The notes below the pieces were generated by a model. That model saw nothing but the letters and a program-made list of their open reading frames with translations. It had not been told where the DNA came from and searched no databases. Both the position numbers and the translations under genes were made by a program. Shown here one piece after another: positions 11,218-20,509 of a stretch of 60,000 bases of DNA (its first letter is position 1; every line of letters begins with the position of its first letter). The DNA comes from Symbiodinium natans (Eukaryota > Sar > Dinophyceae > Suessiales > Symbiodiniaceae), in assembly GCA_905221605.1 (NCBI GenBank), contig CAJNDS010002414.1, positions 101,501 to 161,500 on the forward strand. The letters are read 5' to 3'.

Positions 11218-11307
11218 CTTCTTGTTGCGTTGCGTTTATTCTTCTTCTTCTTCTTCTTCTTCTTCTTCTTCTTCTTCTTCTTCTTCTTCTTCTTCTTCTT
11301 CTTCTGC
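11186..11307 (+). repeat. CTT trinucleotide microsatellite
   Basis: Two CTT runs (about 11 and 25 units) separated by GTTGCGTTGCGTTTATT. They produce poly-Phe, poly-Ser and poly-Lys frames that I do not accept as proteins. Confidence 0.97.
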
Positions 11308-11570
11308 TTCTTCTTTTTGTCAGGGGCATGAGCCTTCAGATGCACGTGTGATGTGGGAGTATGAAAGTGCGGCTCTCAGGAATCCGGCCCTTTGATCTCT
11401 ACCGGGCAACGGTTGAAAGATTGCCGTTCTCGGTGTTGCACCACTCTTCGCTGGCAGGAGAAGGAAAGGTAGGCTCGCACCAGTCCCCGAGCAACACCCA
11501 AGCCAACGGGGTCAAGGATGACGGCCCCGGGCGAGAAGGACGCGTCGTGGTAGCAAGATGGCTCCGTCTC

Positions 11571-11716
11571 GCTCTCCCCCTGTCTCCCCGTCTCCCCTCT
11601 CTCTCCCCTCTCTCTCCCCTCTCTCTCCCCTCTCTCTCCCCTCTCTCTCCCCTATCTCTCTGTCTCTCTCTCTTATCTCTCTCTCTCTCTCTCTCTCTGT
11701 TCTCTCTCTCACTCTC
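11571..11716 (+). repeat. CTCTCTCCC minisatellite grading into CT dinucleotides
   Basis: A 10 bp CTCTCTCCCC-type unit repeated about eight times, then CT/CTCTT runs: a 145 bp pure polypyrimidine stretch. It is followed immediately by a short telomere-type tract (11718-11745). Confidence 0.95.
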
Positions 11717-12405
11717 TTAAGGGTTTAGGGCTTGGGATTTAGGGTGTCTCTCCGCGCAGCTCTCAAAAGCATCGCAGCCCCAGCCTCGAGGGGGCGTAGC
11801 TATTGTGTTCTCGCCGCGGGCAGATGTGAGCCTCCTGTGTGGTGTGTGCGGTTCATGGTTTCTTGTGTCGAAGCGCAACACAGTAGCCAACTTTTGCAGC
11901 TTTATCACCGGAGGCGCGGCGGCTGGCGACCTCAAATCCGAACCGAAACCTGCAAGCAACTTTCTTTTCCGCTGCCGTCACCTCCACATCCTCCATGGCG
12001 TCAAGTACTGTCGCAGTAGGCGTCGCTGCTGGTACCAGATTCGAGTCTGGAACCGTTCAATCAAAGAGTTTGGTCTGGCTGTGTCGGTTATGCCCTTCAA
12101 GGCTTAGGCTTTGGTAAGTTTTGGTAACGTGGGTTGAAACAACTGCCTCTGAGCCGTACTTGCACCATGCGGACATGTGGGGTAACGCTGACACCTTTCT
12201 GACCATGTCCGACATCGCCCTTGTCCAAGCGTCACTCCAGAAATCTTCACATCAGAGCAACATCCAAGCAAGCACTAAGCTGCATCCAACCGACTTGCAA
12301 CTCTGAGAAGACATGCGGAAACTACGCACCTGGCAACCTGTCTTTTTCCACTGCTAGGAGCGGAGCTGCGGGTCATCGCTTTCACCCGCCGATCATTAGC
12401 CATGC

Positions 12406-12560
12406 TTAAGCTGCTGTATAAGACTTGTGCACGCAAGCATCGTCCCACTCATGAAGGCGCCTGCGCACGCAGTACTTCGAGTCATCACCACGAGCGCTCT
12501 CACAACGGTCACAATGCAAGCGGGCAAGCATCCTTTTCAGAAGTGCGGTGCTCCCCTCCT
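12406..12560 (-). CDS. Candidate terminal exon, Cys/His-containing
   Basis: After an acceptor-like CCCTAG at 12561-12566 the frame reads EEGSTALLKRMLARLHCDRC and continues through a CESARGDDSKYC segment to an Ala-Ala-stop at 12406. The C-x2-C and distal C could bind a metal, but the pattern matches no family I recognise. No upstream exon was found with confidence. Confidence 0.3.
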
Positions 12561-12736
12561 CTAGGGAAGGCTTTGCAGAAACTGGCGCATCTGCTGCGGG
12601 AGCATCTCAACATCTGCCCAGCATGAAGCCACATGCAACTGTGCCTGAGGCAGCAGATCCTGAGCTCCAGCATGGCGTTTTCAACCCAACTCTTCGACAG
12701 GAACACAACCCAAATCTTGACATTGTCAAAACGTCG

Positions 12737-12770
12737 AAACCCTAAACCCTAGACCCTACATCCTAAACCT
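12737..12770 (-). repeat. Degenerate telomere-type tract
   Basis: CCCTAAA, CCCTAGA, CCCTACA and TCCTAAA in series. Confidence 0.7.
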
Positions 12771-12910
12771 AAAGCCTATGAATGATTAATGCCAAGCAGT
12801 GAAAAGCCCAGCTTCGCATAGCAGCTCAGCAGCCTCCAGTGGATGCTGCGCATCGGACTTCCACGCCAACACCAGAATCGGCATTGTCAAGCCTCGGGTT
12901 AAAGGCCCAT

Positions 12911-12977
12911 GGGTTTAGGGTTTAGGGTTTAGGGTTTAGGGTTTAGGGTTTAGGGTTCAGGGTTTAGGGTTTAGGAA
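12911..12977 (+). repeat. Telomere-type tract
   Basis: About nine units, one TTCAGGG. Confidence 0.93.
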
Positions 12978-13117
12978 CGCAAAGCCATGTGCAAAACCAA
13001 TATCCCAGATGGTCAAATATCTTGTTGATCTCCAGGTGGCGTTTCAACTCCGAGGGTGGCGGCAGATCCGAGTCAATCGCACCTCGAAGGGCTAACGAAA
13101 TTCATTCAGGGACCTGT

Positions 13118-13334
13118 AAGAAAGTCCCCCAAGTAGCAGGATTCCTTCATAATACGGGACCCCAATGAGGCACCCCCCCTTACTAGTAGGATTCCTTTTA
13201 CTAAGGACCCCAGAAATTGTCGCCACCTGATAGCAGGATTCCCTTTTACTAAGGACTCCCCAATAAGGTACCCCCTGATAGTAGGATACCCGAAACCCTA
13301 AACCCTAAACCCGAACCCTAAACCCCAAACCCTC
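13118..13334. repeat. Cluster of GTAGGATTCC / GGACCCC element fragments
   Basis: Four staggered copies of a TAGCAGGATTCCTTTTACTAAGGACCCC-like half-element lie in tandem, each related to the inner part of the TTTCCGAAAATAGGGG family. The cluster ends in a short CCCTAAA tract (13292-13334). No gene. Confidence 0.65.
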
Positions 13335-13515
13335 CCTTATACTAAGAGATTCCAATGAGGCACCCCGAATTTCGGAGACCCCCCGACCTCGAAGGGCTGC
13401 GCAATATCGGCGCTGGCCCATTGCAAACTTGGCCCGCCAACCGATGTCGAAGGAAGCCTAAGGCAGAGATGTGCAATCAACTGAATATATTTTCTATGAA
13501 GAGATGTGTAAAATA

Positions 13516-13536
13516 TGTATATATATATATATATGC
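13516..13536. repeat. TA dinucleotide microsatellite
   Basis: About ten TA units followed by TGCATGTGC. Confidence 0.9.
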
Positions 13537-13677
13537 ATGTGCTTATTTCCACTACTTAATTAAAGGAATGAGACTGCGCGACGAACCGCAATTCAACACT
13601 GGGTGGCTCTTCCAGCATCCGTCTCCAGGAAAATGGGCGGGCGGGCCTGCCAGAATGGAGCCTGTGTACCCTCAGTC

Positions 13678-13866
13678 TCGGGATGTTCCCCCTTATACTA
13701 GCAGCTTAAGAGGGATCATAATAGGGGGTACTATCCCTTAATAGGGGGTACTATAATCCCTATTAAGGGATCAAAATGGGGGGTACTATAATCCCAATTG
13801 AGGGATCAGAATGGGGGGTACTAGAATCCCAATTAAGGACTGTTAGTATAAAGGGGAACATCCCGA
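13678..13866. mobile_element. Inverted-repeat element, GGGATGTTCCC family, internally expanded
   Basis: Outer arms TCGGGATGTTCCCCCTTATA and its complement at the right end. The middle carries three tandem copies of a GGGATCAAAATGGGGGGTACTATAATCCC-like module. At 189 bp it is about twice the length of the 1453-1550 copy. Confidence 0.8.
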
Positions 13867-13976
13867 CCTCAGTCATGTACCAGCAGCGACCCTTTAACAA
13901 AGTCTGCATCTGGGTCTTTCTCTAAGCACGCCAGCTCGGGCTAACAGCATGCCATCCGTCTTGGGGTAGATCAAAG

Positions 13977-14017
13977 TTAGGGTTCAGGGTTTAGGATTCA
14001 TGGGGTTTAGGGTTTAG
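13977..14017 (+). repeat. Degenerate telomere-type tract
   Basis: TTAGGG, TTCAGGG and TTTAGGA units. Confidence 0.75.
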
Positions 14018-14182
14018 TTCGTTTCGCACATGCAATCTGTACCCAGACCCACAGCATCCGGGTATCTGACGCCGAAGGAAGGCAGCTTTGCTGCGCACGG
14101 CACTGCAGCGCATCAAGATGTTTTGAGTGCTCCGTTGTGTACAAGTTCATCGTGAATCGTCCTAAAACTATCCAGCACTGCG

Positions 14183-14440
14183 GCGCCATTTCGCCGCCTC
14201 CGATCGTTGAGCAAGCATACTGTACAACGTAGGAAATCTCAGGTTCGCCAGCACTTTACCCTTGGCCAGGAAGTCTGAAGTCTTGAATGGAATCTTTTTA
14301 GTTGGCAAAGTCCTGGATAGCACTCCAGGCTCTAGGTGCTATTCACCAGCAGGCGATTGGAGGTGCTTTGTCACATTAAGGCGCCATTTCGCCGCCTCCA
14401 ATCGTTAAGCAAGTATCCTGTACAGCATGAGAGATGCCTC
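14183..14440 (+). repeat. Two diverged copies of a 60 bp direct repeat
   Basis: GGCGCCATTTCGCCGCCTCC followed by a TCGTTGAGCAAG-like segment and GTACAACG/GTACAGCA occurs at about 14183 and again at about 14381, about 198 bp apart. A third partial echo (GGCGCCTCAAATCGTAAGG) lies near 18679. Function unknown. Confidence 0.65.
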
Positions 14441-14508
14441 AGATCTGCAGAGCTTTGCTGTCGATTCCGTCACTGAAGCATGTGGCTGCATATGACCTCA
14501 TGAAGACT

Positions 14509-16905
14509 TCACGAGTAGGCAAGCAAACCATAAGCAACCGCCCAGAAAGCCAAGGGAGCGCCGCTGGGAATGGCCTCGTTCGCCTCCTGCGCACCGACAC
14601 CAATCGGAGTGGCCATGCCTGACGTCGTTGAAGGCGGAGTGGCCATGCCTGACGTCGTTGAAGGAGCCGTCGTAGCAGTAGAGTCTTCCAAGGTAGAGGT
14701 AGTCGTTGAAGAACCCTCAGCATTAGATGTAGTCGAGAAAGCTGTAGAAGCCCCGGGAGGCTGAATGGCAAAGACTGCGTCTTTGGGGTATTGCCCGGTC
14801 AAACTCAGGGGACGCGGACAAGATGTTTTGCTTGGAGGCTGAGCCAGCTCAGGATATTTGCTCAAGAGCTCTGACTCTGGAAGAGTTTCTCGGATCTTGT
14901 GGTAAACTTGCACAACAGTCGGAAGAGACTGCGTCCAGGCCTCTGCACAAACATCTATAGTGTTCAGTTCACCACTTGCTCCTCCAATACTGAAATCAGG
15001 CGGATTGCCGAATGTGGCGAAGGGGTGGTAGCCGCAAGAGCAGCCTACGTGCGAGGCTTCCTCTTCCTCCACACAGAGGTCCAAGAATTGGCGGTATATG
15101 TCCAAATATCGCTCCCCATTAGATCCTTGGCCAAGAAACACTCCATTGCACTCTGCGAGGAAGCGCTGCATCAGCTCGGAGCTACTAGAAAGCATCTTTT
15201 GCAAGGCTGACGCTTCAACACGTACTCCATTGATGGCGTTCAACAATTGATCCTGGATATCCTTCGCAGACCCAGTCTGGGTGAGCTTCTTGATGTTGTT
15301 GTAGGCTGCGAAGCCTTGACTAGATATGTTTGCTTCAAAAGCAGCCGAAGACACCAGCTCCTGCACTTCCTTGGAAGTGGCCTGAAATCGAATGGTATAC
15401 CACATCTTGGCTACGTTGAAGATATCCAAGGCAGCCATAAACCTGGCGAGGGTTTGCTCAACATCCTTGAAGGCTTGCGACCACACGTGACATTCGTGGA
15501 CGCGAGCATCGTTCTTGATGAAAACGCTTGCGGCAATGTGTTCCATAGCGGTGGCATTAAAGCCGAACTCTGGCGTCCCCATCAGAAGTGGCACTGCATT
15601 GGTCGAGCCCTCGCAGAAGTCTCTACATGCATCTTGCATGCTCTGCATCCTCATCCCCTCTGGGTTCGCACAAACTCCAAGCAGTGTTGGCAAAGTCCCA
15701 ATTGGGAAGATGTTGGCATTTCTCATCTTGAAGCTGCCTAACACCAATAACTCTTGGAAACTCGTCAGGCGCATCTTCGCGTTGGAGGCGACGGCCACGA
15801 CACACCCTTTCATACTCAGCATATGAAGCTCCCAGTTGCAAGCTTGCACTGGCTCCGAGCTGACTCAGTCGATTTTCGGCCTCTTGGACCTGATCCTCTG
15901 TTTGCGCTTTGGCTTGGCTACACAAACTTGAGCGACCATCATCCGCATCCAGGATTGGGTTGAAGCCGCAACAACAGCCTATGTGGCGAGAGCCCGTGGT
16001 TTCGAAGCAACTTCTTCCGGTCTGGTGACAAATATCCATGATGACCTCATCAGCGGAATTCTTGAACGCCAGTAATTCACCCCCACATTTCTCCACGAGA
16101 GCATGCAGCTGCTGATCGACCACTGCCACAAGGTTGTCAGAACTAGTTGTTAACTTGATCAGTGACTCACGCAGCTCATCCGAAGAACCTGTCAGCAGAC
16201 TTACTTTCTCCTGGACTTTCTCAACCATGACATTAGCCTTCTGAGGACCATTGGCATCATCCATCGCGCGTCTGAAGTCCTCACCCCGGAGATACTCTTG
16301 CAAGTCAGCTGAGGCCTTTGCAATACTCGCCTTGAACACCCGTTGCTCTGCCTTGAAAACATAGGTCTGACCAAGTAAATCAACTGCCTTGTCTTCAATG
16401 ATGTTCAGGGCATTGCGTCGCTCGTCGCAGAGTTCGGCCAAGCTTGAATCATACAAGAAGATCTCGCTTGTGCAGATATCCTTGGCTTGGTCCAGATGCA
16501 GACCACGTGGACTGACGCCAACCTGCAAAGCAAGCTTGGCAGCATCACCAGCAGGATTGCAGAAATCCATGCAAGCGTCATACACGGACTGCCCTGAAGA
16601 ACCAGTGAATATCACGCGACAAAAGGCGAAGTTTTTTCCGGGGTGGAAAGCCACGCGTTCTGGCAGTTCACTTCCAAACAAGCTCGGAGGCTCGCACTGG
16701 AATCTTCCTGTCGATGTGGTACTTGTCATCGTAGCAGTGCTCGTCGTGGTACTTGTCATCGTAGCAGTGCTCGTCGTGCTAGTGGGCAAGCAGCGGACTG
16801 CAGCAAAGTCCTCATCCAAGCATTCTTGAGGAGGTCCAACACTTTGACAAGCTGTCAATCTCGCCTCAACGCCTACGCAACGCACATGAGTCATGACGGA
16901 CTGGA
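14509..16905 (-). CDS. SRCR protein with two paralogous Cys-rich domains and Ser/Thr stalk (5' incomplete)
   Basis: The frame opens with the C-terminal part of a scavenger-receptor Cys-rich (SRCR) domain: HVRCVGVEARLTAC, then C and VRC. A Thr-rich linker follows. Next come two related domains of about 250 residues each. The first runs from DACMDFC to HIGCCCGFNP, the second from DACRDFC to HVGCSCGYHP, with an all-helical-looking core between. A second Thr/Ser-rich stalk and a short hydrophobic tail (LAFWAVAYGLLAYS) end the protein, consistent with a GPI-anchored or membrane-tethered surface protein. The two open frames (16905-15806 and 15726-14509) are joined in phase by a 79-nt GT-AG intron at 15727-15805 inferred here (donor GTGTGTCG, acceptor CTTCAAG). 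A one-base assembly or real frameshift is the alternative. Upstream SRCR exons were not found. Confidence 0.72.
15727..15805 (-). other. Inferred 79-nt intron of the SRCR gene
   Basis: Removing GTGTGTCG...CTTCAAG changes frame exactly as needed and puts AEYER next to MRNANIFPIG, so that the second paralogous domain begins at the same point as the first. No other GT-AG pair tried here gave the right phase. Confidence 0.5.
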
Positions 16906-17146
16906 CTAGACAAGTGGAAGGCGCAACTGGACAAACGATTTCTTTGGGAATATAGTAATACTAACTCATGACGATGATTATTTTACAAATAATACGGGCC
17001 TTTTCATACTAATTCTACAACTGTCTGGTGCGGATTCACTACAAGTGCCATATCTACTCATCTTTCGGCACGTACCGTCAGCCGGAAACTCTGCTTCGGG
17101 GGCATGCGCCAGTCTCTTGATTGCATCAGGCTAGGGAGATGATGGC

Positions 17147-17169
17147 CCTAAACCCTAAACCCTAAACCC
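17147..17169 (-). repeat. Short telomere-type tract
   Basis: Three CCCTAAA units. On the minus strand they sit 12 bases upstream of a CTCCCTAG acceptor-like site and a short protein-like stretch (PDAIKRLAHAPEAEFPAD) ending in a GTACGT donor, possibly a small upstream exon of the SRCR gene. Confidence 0.8.
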
Positions 17170-17532
17170 GAGTCTCCCTGCCCTCGAAGCTTCGGCCCTG
17201 GATGCTTCCTCTGCTTTCTGCACAGCTTGGCTTGGGGGCAGGGTCAAAGAGTAGACTCGGCAGTTCCACTGGACATCCCCGGACCCCCTACTTGAAGGTT
17301 GATGGGTAGTGAGAAGTAGGCTTATACTTATCGTTACACTATTCATATTCATAACCGTGCCCCATGAACATCCCACAAACTGCAAGGCTCTGCAAGGGTG
17401 AGGGGCATCATTCCTCAAGCTCCAGACGGACCTGCTTTGCTCAGCTTGCATTTGCCCCGCCTTGCTTGCAGCGGCCTTCTTGGCAGCTTTTAAGCCTGTG
17501 GCATGAGGAGCATCGAAGGAGGAAACTCGGTG

Positions 17533-17709
17533 TCAGTCGCTCTGGCAAGATGTTGCGCCTTGCTCCTTCGCAAGCTGAAGACCTTCTTCGTAAAGGGGCA
17601 CGAACTTTCTTCCTGGCGTTCCATACTGCACCAAGCGCCAAGCACTCTGCAAGAAAGCACGGCAGGGACTCTGCACGACACCGTTTTCTTGGCCGCAGGC
17701 TCGTTTCAT
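17533..17709 (-). CDS. Small open frame, 58 residues, unknown
   Basis: It begins MKRACGQENGVVQSPCRAF and ends ATSCQSD. The composition is protein-like, but two other frames are open across the same DNA, so this may be one exon or chance. No family recognised. Confidence 0.22.
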   Translation of the reverse strand: MKRACGQENGVVQSPCRAFLQSAWRLVQYGTPGRKFVPLYEEGLQLAKEQGATSCQSD

Positions 17710-17989
17710 AGCAGGTCGGCGGCGTAGCCAGGATCAATGCTGCAACTTTCTCTGGGGCCTCTCTGTATCTTCTCTTGGTCCGACCGGCAAATCACAACAT
17801 GAAGCACAAAGAGACCAAGCTATCCACTTCAACATCAACCGCCTGCCTCCAAGGCTGCGTATAAACTGGCTGCAGCGCCCATGCTCGTACCACCCAGAAC
17901 GACAGGTCGACCCGGCAGCATCGTCTCATGCATGGTGCGCAAATCTGATCCCATAGCCTGCCCGCAGTCTGCTCAGGCATCCTAAGGCG

Positions 17990-18020
17990 GGGTTTAGGGT
18001 TTAGGGTTTCGGGTTTAGGG
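17990..18020 (+). repeat. Short telomere-type tract
   Basis: Four units, one TTTCGGG. Confidence 0.85.
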
Positions 18021-18144
18021 GCTGATCGAACTGCGACAAGCATGGCACTTGCTCGGACGATCGCTCGTGGCATGCCTGCCATGTGCAAGCATCTGATGCA
18101 TCTGATTTGCCATGGCCCCTGGCATCATAACGGACCTGCAAAGA

Positions 18145-18173
18145 GGGGTTTAGGGTTTGGGGTTTAGGGTTTA
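18145..18173 (+). repeat. Short telomere-type tract
   Basis: Four units, one TTTGGGG. Confidence 0.8.
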
Positions 18174-19412
18174 TGAAGCAAACCAAGTCTCACAGAGCCA
18201 TGGTGGCACCAGAACGAATTTAAGAAGCAGCCCCAGGCACGACCGGTAGTACGTCAGAAAGCTCGGCAACGCCACCGAAAGGCCAGCCACCTGGAAATGT
18301 AAGGCAAGGTCGAGAAAGGCACACAGAGACTCTGTTTTGCCAAGAGGTCTACATCTAGTAAGCCAGCGTACAATATTTGTGCCGGAAACCCCCCCCCTCT
18401 CCCCTCTCAGTCGCACCTTCGCTTTCGCTCTCCACCGAGCTGGTGAGCCCATGTGTCCAGATCTTGGCTCGCTCAAGTAGGATTCTGGTTCTGAGCATCA
18501 CAAGACAGGTGAGAGTGGCGCACCAAAGCCATGCATCTTCCAGATTGCTCAGTGCGCCACGAAAGTGCAATCTTTCCGTGCTTTGTTGGTGCGAGTGACC
18601 TGAAAGGCGGCAAGGAACTTGATTAAATGAGGAAGGAAGCGAGACAAGCATTCCACCTTGCATTCCAGAAACTATTGCGGCGCCTCAAATCGTAAGGAAA
18701 GTGGGCCCGCAACATGCCGAGCGGACCTCGAGCCTTGCCGAACGTTGCTTCAAGCGCCTCTCTCCCATCCGGAATGCTTCAACGGCTCAAGCTGTTGGGG
18801 GCCTTGATGTACTGGCAAACTGCCCCGCAGGAGCGCAGGCTTGTAATGCATTTCCTTGGTGCCGGCTTTGAGAGAACCAAAAAAGGATATATTAGCAGTT
18901 CAATCGTATTGAACCAATGAAAGCCGGGATGTGACGACAACACAGGCAAGACTCATTCAGGGCATCGCCGTGGTGTACACCATGATGAGCACCCAGCCAG
19001 GAAAATCGTCGAACGCTGGATCGCCACATGGCCACTCACAAGTCAGCAAGCAGCTAGAATACAGCGTTAAAACAAAAAAACATGCCCAATATGCGCTACA
19101 CTGCTAGTACTAGGACTATAGCAGGCAGCTACTCTGCAAGTGCATGCGGACACTGGACAGGAGGCATCGGCCGCATGTGACATGCTCACAGCACTGCCAG
19201 CCATGTCAGCTTAAGAGCCAGCTCGGCGAAACCCATGCTACACACAACTTACATAGCCCGGGCCAAAAGACCTGGCATTTTGCCCACTGTGACAATCATC
19301 AGCGTTGATACGGTGGCTTGTGGGAGCCTCAGTGGAGGGATTTGGCTCGCTGGTTGCGCCCGCTGCAGAGTGCCTCAGCGGTCAACGGGCACTACAGAAG
19401 CTTGAAGATCCT
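18174..19412. other. Stretch without a supportable gene
   Basis: Short frames only; no domain recognised on either strand. Confidence 0.4.
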
Positions 19413-19537
19413 GAAGGCTCATGGGTAGTTATAAGTGGGGTTGCAAGTACCTTCTATGAGGTAGCGACCAGTCATGAGTCTAGTTTTCTTACTGAATCTT
19501 ACTTCTAACCCCACTTATAACTAACCCATGAACCTCC
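19413..19537. mobile_element. Inverted-repeat element, GGTTCATGGGTAG family
   Basis: AGGCTCATGGGTAGTTATAA at 19415 pairs with TTATAACTAACCCATGAACC near 19515-19534, leaving about 70 bp between arms. This is the best preserved copy of the family also seen at 374-494 and 23743-23842. Confidence 0.85.
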
Positions 19538-19779
19538 AAGTACCCGTGAGGGAAAGGTGAAGGGATGAGGGATCGAATTGCTTTAGAGCCGCGGCATGGT
19601 TGTTGTCGGTGGGGGCGCCACGAGGAAGGGATCCGTAGTATGCCTCAATAGCAAAACACAATCCTAAGACGGAAGTTGAAGGGAAAAGCTTTGCGGCCCA
19701 AACCCTTCTCTTTGTCCGCAACAAACGACCTGCGCCGCCGACAAAGCTGAGCCTCAAGGGCAGTTCACCGACTACCATT

Positions 19780-19890
19780 TTTATTGTTATTAACATCCTT
19801 TTTCTTGCTACTATTGTTAGTATTCTTGTTAGTATTATTACTATTATTGCAACTATTAGTATTCTAGTTTTATCATAGTTGTTTTTTATC
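19780..19890. repeat. AT-rich TTATTATTAG-type microsatellite
   Basis: Imperfect TTAT/TTAG triplets over about 110 bp; no gene. Confidence 0.75.
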
Positions 19891-20186
19891 AGTCGCAGCT
19901 CCTCTGCCAGCTGAGCCTGAGGTTGGGGCCCATTTTTCAAACGCAGCAGAACCCGCTTTACCAGCCTACCTCTGACCGCATGTGGTGAGTGCACTGAGGG
20001 CAGACTCGCACTGCGAAACTAGGGGAAGGATGAGGACAGCAACAGAACCTCCACTTCTGAACAAGCTCTGAACATGGTGCATTTTGGGCAGTGCTGCTGG
20101 CGGCTGGTGGAACTAAAAAGGTTTCCGATCCATCGCCAGTTTGCATTAGGCTTCTCCCACCTTTGAACCAACTGCGTGCGGCGACA

Positions 20187-20240
20187 GGGATTTAGGGTTT
20201 AAGGTTTAGGGTTTAGGGTTTAGGGTTTAGGGTTTAGGGT
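20187..20240 (+). repeat. Telomere-type tract
   Basis: Seven units with one TTTAAGG irregularity. Confidence 0.92.
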
Positions 20241-20272
20241 ACAGCTGAGAGCATGGAGGCAGGAGGCCATGT

Positions 20273-20341
20273 GGGGGTTTCCGAAAGTTTAATCATTAGG
20301 GTTCCTTCAACGGACTATGCCCCTGTTTTCGGAAATCCCCC
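20273..20341. mobile_element. Short inverted-repeat element, TTTCCGAAA family
   Basis: GGGGGTTTCCGAAA at the left end and TTTTCGGAAATCCCCC at the right end form a hairpin in 69 bp. It is a compact member of the family at 44064, 45892, 46294, 49915 and 53655. Confidence 0.75.
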
Positions 20342-20509
20342 ATACAGAAGCCCTCTGGAAGCAAGCATGTGTTCCCTTTTTGTGAAGCTGAGGAAGTCCC
20401 GGTCTGGGTTCGAAGGGTCGGCTCAGTGAAAGGGTTCTCAGTTGTTCCTGGACAAGTCCTTCTGTCGGACAGCGGGCATGAGTTCCGCGCGGCCTTGCGT
20501 CCAATCTTG

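Noticed and set aside
10962-11395. Lys-, Phe- or Ser-rich proteins across the CTT repeat
   Set aside because: Only microsatellite translation; no flanking domain.
15247-15741. Plus-strand 164-codon frame
   Set aside because: Antisense shadow of the SRCR gene, whose minus-strand frame shows paralogous domains.
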